From an uncultured Oscillospiraceae bacterium (GTDB taxonomy: Bacteria > Bacillota > Clostridia > Oscillospirales > Acutalibacteraceae): a stretch of DNA of 31,710 bases. The stretch lies in NCBI GenBank assembly GCA_905192745.1, contig CAJJLZ010000027.1, positions 1 to 31,710 of the forward strand, read 5' to 3'. Positions 14,514 to 21,691 of this stretch are shown here, in pieces. Numbering within the stretch: the first letter of the stretch is position 1; each line of letters opens with the position of its first letter. The notes below the pieces were generated by a model that did no database searches, had not been told where the DNA came from, and saw only the letters and a list, made by a program, of their open reading frames with translations. The translations under genes were made by a program, and so were the position numbers.

Positions 14514-16016
14514 ATGAAAAGACGGCGTGTGGGGTTGATCCTGACGGCTTTGCTTGTAGCGCTGTGTGTTTTGGTCTCCGGGTGTGGGAAGAATCTGCAG
14601 GCTGCGTCAGGTAATTCGGAAGGAACGGGGTCGTCCGGCGGCATATCCGCAGCAAGCAGGGAGAACGGACAAAGCGGGGAGGTCTGGGAGAGCAGGGAAA
14701 GCTCCGGCGGTTCTTCCGGCGCGGAAGAGCCATCGGTTTCGCCGTCTGAAACGGGAGCGGCGGCCCCGAATACGGGGACTGCCACAACGGCGGCTGACCG
14801 CGGCTCGGCGGCAACCGCAGCTCCGACGCCTGTCGTAACCCGTCCGCCTGCCGCGGTAACCACTTCTACGACGGTATCGGTTTCGATTCTGACCAGGCCC
14901 AAAACGACCGTGGGCACGCCGGCAACGACCGCAACGCTTCCTCCGAAAGAGGAGGCGGTGCAGAAAAATTTGACGCCGCTGTCACCAAACCAGTATTACG
15001 GCTATCTGCAGTTGGCGGCGGACGGCGACAAAAATATGATAGAACTGTACCGCCGCCTTGTTTCCGCGGTGGAAGCGGTAAAAACGTCGATTGATATTTC
15101 CGATCTGAAGCTGACCAAGGATCAGTGCGGCCGGGTGTTTTATTATTATATAGACGATTACCCCCAGCATTTCTGGCGGAAAAACCAGTATGGTTTGGGC
15201 CAGTATGGGGGAGAAACGACGATGGCAACCTTGTCGCTGGACTATTATTTTTCCGGCGACAGGACGGAAATCAACCGAAAAAAGCAGTTGGTGGAAGCGG
15301 AGATCGCCGAAATACTGACGGGGATAACCGACAGCCAGCCGGCTTTTGAACGGGAGCGGATTATCCATGATCGTCTGGTTCAGCGGGTGACATACGATTT
15401 GAATGCGGGCGAGCATGTTTGGGATATTTACGGCACATTGATGGATGGACGGGCGGTATGCGAAGGATATACCCGCACCTTCCAGCGCCTGATGTATCTG
15501 GCGGGGATTCCGTGTCTGGTGGTGCGCGGAACGGGCGGCGGCGAAGACCATGCCTGGAACATGGTGAAGCTGGAGGGAGACTGGTATCATATCGATGTGA
15601 CATGGGATGACGCGCCGAATTTCTCCGACGGACGGCATTATCTGTATTTTAACCTGACCACTGCCGCCATATCCGCGGATCATGCCGTCCGCCGGGACAC
15701 AGCTTCCGGCTCTTCCTATCCCCTGAGTTATCCTGTGCCGGCGGCCTCGGCGACGGCACAAAACTATTTTGTGAAAAACGGCCTTGTTTGGAGTCGGTTT
15801 CAAACGGATCAGGTGGCCGCCGGTATCCGCTATGCGAAGAACAGCGGCTTGACTCAACTGCATTTTCGCTCCACGGAAGATACCAATGCGTTTATAAAAG
15901 CGTATCAGAAAAACCTGTCCGCGCTGAAATCCCAATCCGGTGTGTCGATCTCCCAAACCGGTGTTTCCTATTCGTATATTCCCGGGACGGATGTGGTGAT
16001 GATCTCTATCCAATGA
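14514..16016 (+). CDS. Transglutaminase-like lipoprotein
   Basis: A 500-aa exported lipoprotein. A basic n-region (MKRRR) and hydrophobic core end in the lipobox LVSGC, with Cys24 as lipidation site. Residues about 25-160 are a low-complexity Ser/Gly/Thr/Pro spacer suited to crossing the wall. The rest contains a transglutaminase-like cysteine-protease fold with the triad Cys316 (AVCEGY), His346 (DHAWN) and Asp361 (HIDVTWDD). Such domains can act as proteases, peptidases or cross-linkers, and the substrate is unknown. GGAGGAG (14501-14507) precedes the ATG, which supports this start. It is monocistronic, with its own promoter and a short terminator at 16018-16038. Confidence 0.88.
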   Translation: MKRRRVGLILTALLVALCVLVSGCGKNLQAASGNSEGTGSSGGISAASRENGQSGEVWESRESSGGSSGAEEPSVSPSETGAAAPNTGTATTAADRGSAATAAPTPVVTRPPAAVTTSTTVSVSILTRPKTTVGTPATTATLPPKEEAVQKNLTPLSPNQYYGYLQLAADGDKNMIELYRRLVSAVEAVKTSIDISDLKLTKDQCGRVFYYYIDDYPQHFWRKNQYGLGQYGGETTMATLSLDYYFSGDRTEINRKKQLVEAEIAEILTGITDSQPAFERERIIHDRLVQRVTYDLNAGEHVWDIYGTLMDGRAVCEGYTRTFQRLMYLAGIPCLVVRGTGGGEDHAWNMVKLEGDWYHIDVTWDDAPNFSDGRHYLYFNLTTAAISADHAVRRDTASGSSYPLSYPVPAASATAQNYFVKNGLVWSRFQTDQVAAGIRYAKNSGLTQLHFRSTEDTNAFIKAYQKNLSALKSQSGVSISQTGVSYSYIPGTDVVMISIQ

Positions 16017-16017
16017 G

Positions 16018-16038
16018 GCGGGGGTATACCGCTTTTTT
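16018..16038 (+). terminator. Short terminator after the lipoprotein gene
   Basis: GCGG/CCGC stem (16018-16021 with 16029-16032) followed by T6. The stem is short, so efficiency is uncertain. Confidence 0.5.
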
Positions 16039-16081
16039 CTCCCTTTCGGATGAAAATTCCACGGAAATCCGCCGCTTGGGC

Positions 16082-16110
16082 TTGACGAACGGGGATTGTC
16101 CTGTTATACT
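16082..16110 (+). promoter_or_regulatory. rpsF operon promoter
   Basis: TTGACG (16082-16087), a 17-bp spacer and TATACT (16105-16110). The start near 16117 gives a leader of about 93 nt before rpsF. Confidence 0.88.
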
Positions 16111-16161
16111 GTTTTGGTGCTGAAAAGGCACGGCGCATTTTTGCGTGGAAAATTCATCCTT

Positions 16162-16191
16162 GCCCCGGCCGCAGGCTGGGGCCATTAGGCC
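16162..16191 (+). promoter_or_regulatory. rpsF leader hairpin, candidate S6:S18 binding site
   Basis: GCCCC (16162-16166) pairs with GGGGC (16178-16182) around an inner GCC/GGC stem, with CCG trinucleotides at the apex. An overlapping alternative stem GGCC-ATTA-GGCC (16180-16191) lies directly before the AGGAGG ribosome-binding site. rpsF leaders in many bacteria bind the S6:S18 complex through a CCG-containing stem-loop for feedback control. The match is judged by eye only. Confidence 0.4.
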
Positions 16192-16209
16192 ATGAGGAGG
16201 TGCAATAGT

Positions 16210-16509
16210 ATGCCCACAGTCAAAGGTTCTTACGAGGCCGTCTTTATTTTCTCCATGACGCTGGGAGAGGACGGTATCGCCGCGATGGTCGAGAAGTTTA
16301 AAACCCTGATCGAGCAGAACGCGGAAATCGGCGAGGTGGACGAATGGGGTAAGCGCAGACTCGCTTACCTGATCAACGATGAAGCGGACGGCTTCTATGT
16401 GCTGTATAAGTTCGTCAGCGGTCCGGAATTCCCGGCCGAGCTCGACCGTATCAGCAAGATCACCGACGGCGTGCTCCGTTCGCTGATTATCCGCAGCGAC
16501 AAGAAGTAA
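16210..16509 (+). CDS. rpsF: 30S ribosomal protein S6
   Basis: A 99-aa small-subunit protein that pairs with S18 on the platform of the 30S subunit. Family features include YEAVFIFS at the start, VDEWGKRRLAYLIND (near 43-57), which matches the conserved WGkRrLAY block, and a C-terminal ITDGVLRSLIIR. I chose ATG 16210 because GAGGAGG lies 9 nt upstream; an in-frame ATG at 16192 would place the ribosome-binding site inside the gene. First gene of the conserved rpsF-ssb-rpsR operon; ssb follows after 14 nt. Confidence 0.97.
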   Translation: MPTVKGSYEAVFIFSMTLGEDGIAAMVEKFKTLIEQNAEIGEVDEWGKRRLAYLINDEADGFYVLYKFVSGPEFPAELDRISKITDGVLRSLIIRSDKK

Positions 16510-16523
16510 GGAGGGAACGAAGG

Positions 16524-16979
16524 ATGCTGAATGTAGTATGCCTGATGGGCCGTCTGGCGGCGGACCCGGAGCTCCGGCACACGCAGAGCCAAATCCCGGT
16601 CACCAGCTTCCGTATCGCGGTGGACCGCACGTTCCAATCCAAGGGCCAGGAAAAGCAGACCGACTGGATTGATATCGTTGCCTGGCGGAATACCGCGGAA
16701 TTCGTGACCCGGTATTTCCACAAGGGCTCGATGATCGCCGTGCAGGGAAGCATCCAGACCCGCTCTTACACGGACAAGGACGGCAACAAGCGCACCGCGT
16801 TTGAAGTGGTTGCCGACAACGTTTTCTTCGGCGAATCCAAGCGCGACAGCGGCGGTGCCCCCGCCGGGAATCGCTATGATTCGCAGGTTCCGCAGTTCAG
16901 CGAGTCCGCACCCGCTTTCTCCACCGCCTCTTCCGGCGATTTCGAGGAGATTGTCGGGGACGATGAGCTGCCGTTCTGA
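16524..16979 (+). CDS. ssb: Single-stranded DNA-binding protein
   Basis: A 151-aa OB-fold protein that coats ssDNA in replication, repair and recombination. The N-terminal ~105 residues hold the OB fold (VCLMGRLAADPELRHT, DWIDIVAWRNTAEFV). A Gly/Ser/Pro-rich linker leads to the acidic C-terminal tip DDELPF, which recruits partner proteins. GGAGG precedes the ATG. Its position between rpsF and rpsR is the conserved arrangement, so its level is tied to ribosomal protein expression. Confidence 0.97.
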   Translation: MLNVVCLMGRLAADPELRHTQSQIPVTSFRIAVDRTFQSKGQEKQTDWIDIVAWRNTAEFVTRYFHKGSMIAVQGSIQTRSYTDKDGNKRTAFEVVADNVFFGESKRDSGGAPAGNRYDSQVPQFSESAPAFSTASSGDFEEIVGDDELPF

Positions 16980-17028
16980 TTTGGGACGGGCGGACCCCTT
17001 CATTTTGTTGTAAAGGAGGCCAATATCC

Positions 17029-17283
17029 ATGGCTGACAGACCCGAGAGATCGGAGCGCCCCAACCGCGGCCGCAAGGGCCGCCGGAAGGTGTGCAGCTTC
17101 TGCGTTGATAAGATCGATACCATCGATTATAAGGATGTCGCGCGCCTGCGCCGTTTTATGTCGGAGCGGGCGAAGATCCTGCCCCGCCGCGTAACCGGCA
17201 CCTGTGCTCATCATCAGAGGGAACTGACCGTCGCGATTAAACGCGCCCGTCACATCGCCCTTCTGCCTTATGTGAGCGATTGA
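17029..17283 (+). CDS. rpsR: 30S ribosomal protein S18
   Basis: An 84-aa basic small-subunit protein, partner of S6. The N-terminus carries an Arg/Lys-rich arm and a CSFC pair. A third Cys and adjacent His residues follow in GTCAHHQREL, suggesting a zinc-binding (C+) form of S18. The core IDYKDVARLRRFMSERAKI is the family block. AAAGGAGG precedes the ATG. It ends the operon; a strong terminator follows at 17297. Confidence 0.97.
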   Translation: MADRPERSERPNRGRKGRRKVCSFCVDKIDTIDYKDVARLRRFMSERAKILPRRVTGTCAHHQRELTVAIKRARHIALLPYVSD

Positions 17284-17296
17284 TTGAAGATCGAAG

Positions 17297-17332
17297 AAAA
17301 GGGACGTGCAGACCAGTCTGCACGTCCCTTTT
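17297..17332 (+). terminator. rpsF-ssb-rpsR operon terminator
   Basis: GGGACGTGCAGAC pairs with GTCTGCACGTCCC (17301-17328) with an A4 run before and T4 after. The symmetric flanks also allow use by the convergent minus-strand operon ending at 17393. Confidence 0.9.
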
Positions 17333-17392
17333 GGCTGTTTTTTAACATTTTCTTTGCTAAGGCCGCGTTACCATAGGTTATCCTGAAACCGT

Positions 17393-18238
17393 TTATCCCG
17401 GATATTGCTTTTTGAGATTATTCTTCATAACTTTGATTAAGGGGAAAAGCAGGGCGGTGATCAGTACGACAAGCAGCCCTCCGACGATCAGCCCCAGCAA
17501 AGCGGAACGGGCCAGGTCGGCAAACAGCGTCTGCATCTGGACCGGTGTGATGGTCAGCTTCTCATAGGCTCCCTGAAAGAAGATGACCAGAGGCGCCGGG
17601 AGAATCATCAGCGAAGAGGCGGAAAGCGCGTAAATCACATAGCGCACAGCCTGATGCTTGAAAGGATGAATATGAAAAAGCAGCAATAGCATCAGGATCA
17701 GAAGAACAGACAGACCGATCAGCATAATCGGGAAAACCCGATCGAACAACTGCCGGATCGGCGCGAAGGTCTGCAGAAAGGGAACGGTGGTAAGACGCTC
17801 ATACTCCTGAACGCAGAGAGCAGCCAGAGAAGAAAGGTTGGCTTCTTCCTCTTCTCCCAGAGGATACCCGTGTTCCTGGGCATACTGACGGAAACGTTCC
17901 ATCAGGGATTCCCGCAGGGGAGTCGAATCAAAGGAGGAAGAAACGCCCGCCAGTGTTTCTCTGGCCTTCAGCGACATATCCCGGGATACGGCGGAGGTGG
18001 TGATCACACCGTCGAACACCGAATCCTCCAGAGAGCTGGAGGCGGCGACGTCCTTCATGCTTTGGGTAATGGTATCCGCCATGGCGCTGCAGAATTTCTG
18101 ATCCAGCTTCTGAAGAATAAAGTTCCCGTGAAAGACGGTGGCGGCCAGACTGAGCAGAATTACCAGTATAGCCGAGCAGACGGCGATCAAAAACGCCAGC
18201 ACAGAGCTGGTTACGGCGCGGATTTTCCGTTTTTTCAT
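17393..18238 (-). CDS. Four-TM protein of the sortase cassette, function unknown
   Basis: A 281-aa membrane protein. The N-terminus is basic (MKKRKIR), and hydrophobic segments are at about 11-34, 170-190, 199-221 and 245-267. Residues about 35-168 form a helical loop, probably extracytoplasmic, rich in Ser, Glu and Leu. No enzymatic motif is recognised. Its ATG shares one base with the sortase stop (TAATG), so the two are translationally coupled. By position it is probably an accessory factor of the sortase or of the anchored protein. Which role it plays cannot be told from the sequence. Confidence 0.75.
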   Translation of the reverse strand: MKKRKIRAVTSSVLAFLIAVCSAILVILLSLAATVFHGNFILQKLDQKFCSAMADTITQSMKDVAASSSLEDSVFDGVITTSAVSRDMSLKARETLAGVSSSFDSTPLRESLMERFRQYAQEHGYPLGEEEEANLSSLAALCVQEYERLTTVPFLQTFAPIRQLFDRVFPIMLIGLSVLLILMLLLLFHIHPFKHQAVRYVIYALSASSLMILPAPLVIFFQGAYEKLTITPVQMQTLFADLARSALLGLIVGGLLVVLITALLFPLIKVMKNNLKKQYPG

Positions 18239-18930
18239 TACTTATCCGCCCCCTGACTCGAGGAACCGGACACAATCGCCGGCCCGGAAACCTTATCGGC
18301 ATAAACAAAGAAGCGCTTGGATGTCAGCCCGAGTGTGTCGAACGGATAGCAGGTGTAGAGGATCAGCTGTTCCTTTTCCTGCGCAAGGTCATACGCCGAT
18401 TTATCATTGGATGCCGCGATGCGGGTTTCGGTGATCTGGTATTCGTACACACCGTAATTGGTGGTGATAGTGACGATATCCCCGGTCTTCACATTCTGCA
18501 GGCGGTGGAAGGCGGCGTTATTGTGCCCGCCGATCAGAAGAGGTTTCCCATATCCGGGGATAGAACTGCCGATGTATTGGCCTACGCCCAGCTTCAGTAC
18601 GGCGCTGCTGTCCCCAAAATAGAGGTCGGTACTGATGGAGGCGTTGGAGATTTCCAGTTTGGCATAGTGCGTACCGTATACGGGCATTTCCACCAGGCTT
18701 TCGTCGACCGTGTCCTGCCCGGCAGGCTGGTTTCCATTCGGATTAAAGATCGTATGAACCTGCGATGAATAGTCCGGCGGTGTATCGGAAATCACCAGAC
18801 TGAGAGAAGAAACCAGCGGGGAAAGCACGGGGGAAAGAGCGAAATACAGCACGCCATAGCCGATAAGACAAAAAAGTAATGGCATATAAAAATATGCCAT
18901 TACTTTTTTTACGGTTCGAGATCGATTCAC
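18238..18930 (-). CDS. Sortase (class D-like)
   Basis: A 230-aa transpeptidase that cleaves a C-terminal sorting signal and links the protein to peptidoglycan. One N-terminal membrane anchor (about 12-34) is followed by a linker and the sortase beta-barrel from about residue 80. The catalytic residues are His136 (IGGHNN), Cys194 (LYTCYPF) and Arg206 (SKRFF). The TxTC-like motif and size fit class D or a related class found in Clostridia; the class is inferred. The GTG start overlaps the TGA of its probable substrate gene (GTGA). A start at an ATG about 15 codons later is possible. A terminator-like hairpin (18870-18909) lies within the first codons. Confidence 0.93.
   Translation of the reverse strand: MNRSRTVKKVMAYFYMPLLFCLIGYGVLYFALSPVLSPLVSSLSLVISDTPPDYSSQVHTIFNPNGNQPAGQDTVDESLVEMPVYGTHYAKLEISNASISTDLYFGDSSAVLKLGVGQYIGSSIPGYGKPLLIGGHNNAAFHRLQNVKTGDIVTITTNYGVYEYQITETRIAASNDKSAYDLAQEKEQLILYTCYPFDTLGLTSKRFFVYADKVSGPAIVSGSSSQGADK
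18870..18909 (-). terminator. Terminator-like hairpin inside the sortase 5' coding region
   Basis: A perfect 18-bp inverted repeat: AAAAAAGTAATGGCATAT at 18870-18887 pairs with its reverse complement at 18892-18909, with a 4-nt loop. Read on the minus strand it is a 12-bp stem followed by T6, the form of an intrinsic terminator, and it covers sortase codons about 8-20. It would reduce sortase transcripts relative to the upstream substrate gene, or respond to translation of the start region. Confidence 0.7.
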
Positions 18931-19490
18931 TTCGCAGCGAGCTGGGATTTCTTCGCCACAACGGCGCAGCCAGCCAGCAGGACAGCGGCAAAGCCGAGAA
19001 CAGCAACAGCGGCGCCCGCGTTCGCACCGGTGGTCTTTACCGGGGCTTCCATGGTGGCGACAACTTTGTTGTCCTTATCAGTGATGGTGATGGTGTTCTT
19101 CGCGGAGTCAAAAACGACCTTCAGCTCGACAACCGCAGCGGCGGCCTGAACTTTGTCGGCGATCTTCGCCTTGTCGGCGGAAGACAGCTTGGCAAGATCG
19201 GTCACGCCGGACTCTTTGACAACTTCAATCGCCGCATCGACCTGCCCGACAATCGCGTCGGCCTGATCCGCAGTGATTTCTACGTCGTCTCTCTTCAGGT
19301 AGTTCTCCGCCTGCGTCTTATATTCCGCCGGCAGCTCAACCTTTTTGCCGTCCACCGTGATGCTCTGGCTGACAGCGTCCAGAACCTTCTGCTTGTTAGC
19401 GTCCAGATTGGCCGCGAACGCAGAGAAGGACAGCGTGGCCGCCATTGCAACCGTGGCGACGCATGCGAAGATTCTCTTCATGGTTTTCAT
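18927..19490 (-). CDS. Small cell-wall-anchored protein, probable sortase substrate
   Basis: A 187-aa secreted protein. The signal peptide is at 1-26 (cleavage after AFA), then comes an Asp/Lys/Ala-rich, mostly helical domain with a short beta region. The C-terminal sorting signal has VKTTG at 151-155, a hydrophobic span at about 158-179 and the basic tail KKSQLAAK. The motif departs from canonical LPxTG in its first two positions but keeps TxTG spacing, hydrophobic span and charged tail. The adjacent sortase gene overlaps its stop codon, which strongly suggests a dedicated substrate pair. TTAGGAGG lies upstream of the ATG and a strong promoter at 19566-19538. I do not recognise the mature domain. 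Confidence 0.85.
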   Translation of the reverse strand: MKTMKRIFACVATVAMAATLSFSAFAANLDANKQKVLDAVSQSITVDGKKVELPAEYKTQAENYLKRDDVEITADQADAIVGQVDAAIEVVKESGVTDLAKLSSADKAKIADKVQAAAAVVELKVVFDSAKNTITITDKDNKVVATMEAPVKTTGANAGAAVAVLGFAAVLLAGCAVVAKKSQLAAK

Positions 19491-19537
19491 TTGTTCGTAC
19501 CTCCTAATTTGTGGTATTCCTGCAAGATGGTAGTTAC

Positions 19538-19566
19538 ATTATAACCGGAGAGGGTAAAAATTGCAA
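19538..19566 (-). promoter_or_regulatory. Promoter of the sortase cassette
   Basis: Minus-strand TTGCAA (19566-19561), a 17-bp spacer and perfect TATAAT (19543-19538), about 48 nt before the substrate gene ATG. Confidence 0.88.
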
Positions 19567-19850
19567 CCCTGAAATAATGAAGAATTTCTTACCGTATACT
19601 CGTCGGTTTGTACGAATGAACAATTCTCTTTATTAGACATATATACAAAATAAAAATCAAAAAATATGAAAAATCAGCGAAACAAACACACGTTTTTATT
19701 AAGGATATTCCGTCTCATAATGGAAAAGGTGGTTTCATTGATCGAATGCGGACGGGAAATAAAGAACGGAGGAAAGCCACTGGAGAAAAATCTTGTTTAT
19801 TCCGCCAATATTCTTCCAATTTTCAAAATGGGTGTTTTCATTACCGGAAT
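19567..19850 (+). other. AT-rich intergenic region, no gene accepted
   Basis: This spacer between divergent operons is AT-rich around 19620-19690. A 63-codon frame at 19666-19857 lacks a ribosome-binding site and runs to the edge of the next promoter, so I do not accept it. A loose TTGT/ACAA dyad occurs at about 19608-19624. Nothing else is recognised. Confidence 0.5.
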
Positions 19851-19854
19851 CTTG

Positions 19855-19863
19855 TGATATAAT
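19855..19863 (+). promoter_or_regulatory. Extended -10 promoter of the polysaccharide regulatory genes
   Basis: TGA-TATAAT (TG at 19855-19856, TATAAT at 19858-19863) is a perfect extended -10. No good -35 is present, as is common with extended -10 promoters. Transcription would start near 19870, giving a leader of about 330 nt. Confidence 0.7.
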
Positions 19864-19869
19864 CGACAA

Positions 19870-20198
19870 ATAAGTTTTCCTTGTCGAATCCCGGCGATTT
19901 TCCCGCTGGCCGCAGAGACCCCCCTGAGAGTCTTTCAGCGTTGTTGACGCTGAGCGCCTTGTACCTATATATAAGGTAGTAATTAGGGGTTCAGGTGGAG
20001 AAAACAGGAAAACCGGCTTCATTATGAGCGATTGCCGTTCCTTTTCCGCCGATTTGGAGCGACGAACGCTGTCGGGAACGGCTTCGCGAACGCGAAGCCG
20101 GCACGGGGTTCTTTTCTGAAGACGGGCGCGTTCTGCGGACGGCTTCGGAAAAGACTATACACCGGGAACATCTTTCAGACAGTAAAGGAGGCGGGCCT
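19870..20198 (+). promoter_or_regulatory. Long structured 5' leader of the wzz-like/kinase operon
   Basis: About 330 nt with no accepted gene and several perfect stems: TCAGCGT/ACGCTGA (19935-19953), TACCT/AGGTA (19962-19978), CGGCTTCGC/GCGAAGCCG with a GAAC loop (20079-20100), and TCTTTTC/GAAAAGA with an inner GAAG/CTTC extension (20110-20154). The first two could sit in a junction closed by CCTGA (about 19923) and TTCAGG (about 19990). Long leaders of exopolysaccharide operons can carry antitermination elements such as EAR in Bacillus; I cannot match this one to EAR or any riboswitch by eye. Confidence 0.5.
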
Positions 20199-20894
20199 GT
20201 GCAGGGGTCGTTGGATTTATCCGAATTGTTGCATCTGTTCGTCCGAAAGCTTTGGCTGATCGTACTGGTATCCGTAGTGGGGGTGCTGGCGGCCTTCGGC
20301 GTCACCAAGCTGATGCTTACGCCACAGTATACGTCGTCGGTCCAGCTGTATGTCAGCAGCTCCCAGAGCGAGCAGCCGATCACGCTGAATGATATCAATA
20401 CCGCGCAAAAGCTGGTGAACACCTATACCGTGATTGTCCAGAGCGATACGGTGCTGGAAAAGGTGATCGCCGCCGTTCCTCTGGATTGTACGACCGCTCA
20501 GCTCCGTAAGGCTCTGTCGGTTTCCTCGGTAAACAACACCGAGGTGATGTTGATTAAGGTGACGACGGACGACGCGCAGCTTTCTGCCGAGATTGCCAAC
20601 AAGATCGCTGAAATTGCGCCGGAATCGATTATTCAGATCACCAAGGCGGGGTATGTCGAACTGGTGGATTCCGCCAAGCCGTCTACCTCCCCCTCTTCCC
20701 CGAACACCAAGATGAACTGCGTTCTCGGTTTCCTGCTCGGGCTGGTCGCCAGCGTGCTGTTCGTTGTGATTCAGGAGATGCTGGACACTCGCGTGAAGGG
20801 CGAGGAAGACCTGAAAAAATATTACAATGTGCCGGTTCTCGGCGAGATTCCCAACTTTGAATCTCAGTTTAAGGGAGGGTATGAGCGGAAATGA
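20199..20894 (+). CDS. Wzz/CapA-type polysaccharide co-polymerase, kinase activator
   Basis: A 231-aa membrane protein of the chain-length determinant (Wzz) family, YveK/CapA/CpsC type. Two membrane spans (about 18-37 and 172-191) flank an extracytoplasmic helical domain. The Pro-rich TSPSSPNTK segment before the second span is typical. The short cytoplasmic tail would activate the BY-kinase encoded next, a split arrangement usual in Firmicutes. The GTG start is supported by AAAGGAGG 7 nt upstream. The stop overlaps the kinase start (ATGA). Role: control of chain length and export of a capsule or exopolysaccharide. Confidence 0.9.
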   Translation: MQGSLDLSELLHLFVRKLWLIVLVSVVGVLAAFGVTKLMLTPQYTSSVQLYVSSSQSEQPITLNDINTAQKLVNTYTVIVQSDTVLEKVIAAVPLDCTTAQLRKALSVSSVNNTEVMLIKVTTDDAQLSAEIANKIAEIAPESIIQITKAGYVELVDSAKPSTSPSSPNTKMNCVLGFLLGLVASVLFVVIQEMLDTRVKGEEDLKKYYNVPVLGEIPNFESQFKGGYERK

Positions 20895-21604
20895 GTAGGA
20901 ATACCTCCCATCCCACGGCAAGTAAGGCCGGTATGCTGATTTCGGATTCGTCCCCTTTTCAGGTGAAGGAAGCCTTCAAGACCATCCGGTCCAATCTTCT
21001 CTTCACCCTCGCCACCACGGACAGCAAGGCGTTTGCGATCAGCAGCCCGATGCCCAGCGAGGGAAAATCCACTTCCTGCGCCAATCTGGCAATTGCTTTC
21101 GCTCAGACCGGCGCGCAGGTGCTGCTGATCGACTGCGATCTGCGCAAACCGATGGTGCACCGGCTCTTTCGCCTGTCGAACGACCGGGGAGTCACCAGCG
21201 TTCTCTGCGGTGCGAACAAAATTGAGGAGGCGCTGCATCAGGATGTGAGGCCGAATCTGGATGTGATGCCGGCGGGGCCGCTTTCTCCAAACCCCTCCGA
21301 GCTGCTTGGTTCGGCGCAGATGTCCGAGCTGCTGTCGATTGTGCAGAAGGCGTATGATTATGTGATTCTGGACACGCCGCCGGTGGATGTGGTTTCCGAT
21401 GCGTTGATCGTGTCCCAGCAGACCGCCGGGCTGGTGTTTATCCTCCGTCAGAACCAGTCCCGCCACGACCAGCTGAAAAAAGCGTTGGAGAACTGCGAGA
21501 TGGCGAACGTCAACGTGATGGGTCTGGTGGTCAATGACGTGAAGGCGCAGGCCGGCAGCTATTATAAATACAAGTATAGTTACGACTATTCCACCAAAGC
21601 ATAG
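20891..21604 (+). CDS. Bacterial tyrosine kinase (CpsD/CapB family)
   Basis: A 237-aa cytoplasmic BY-kinase that autophosphorylates on tyrosine and controls polysaccharide polymerisation. Walker A is PMPSEGKS (53-60), Walker A' LLIDCDLRKP (78-87) and Walker B VILDTPP (158-164). The C-terminus has a cluster of six tyrosines (224-233, YYKYKYSYDY), the autophosphorylation tail. The start codon overlaps the stop of the co-polymerase gene. The phosphatase that should oppose it follows after 87 nt, behind an attenuator-like hairpin. Confidence 0.94.
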   Translation: MSRNTSHPTASKAGMLISDSSPFQVKEAFKTIRSNLLFTLATTDSKAFAISSPMPSEGKSTSCANLAIAFAQTGAQVLLIDCDLRKPMVHRLFRLSNDRGVTSVLCGANKIEEALHQDVRPNLDVMPAGPLSPNPSELLGSAQMSELLSIVQKAYDYVILDTPPVDVVSDALIVSQQTAGLVFILRQNQSRHDQLKKALENCEMANVNVMGLVVNDVKAQAGSYYKYKYSYDYSTKA

Positions 21605-21642
21605 TCGGCCGGAAAAATCAGAAACGACATCCGGTGTAAAGG

Positions 21643-21691
21643 CAGCGACGGGCTCTCTGCGCCGGAGGCAAAGGGAGGCGTCGCTGTTTTT
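21643..21691 (+). terminator. Attenuator-like hairpin before the phosphatase gene
   Basis: CAGCGACG (21643-21650) pairs with CGTCGCTG (21679-21686), followed by T5 directly before the ATG at 21692. An inner CTCTC/GGGAG pairing (with one G-T pair) buries the only Shine-Dalgarno (AGGGAGG, 21672-21678). When folded, the hairpin would both stop transcription and hide the ribosome-binding site. Confidence 0.7.

Noticed and set aside
19666..19857. 63-codon plus-strand frame before the polysaccharide operon
   Set aside because: No Shine-Dalgarno at either ATG, AT-rich spacer composition, and its end abuts the extended -10 promoter.
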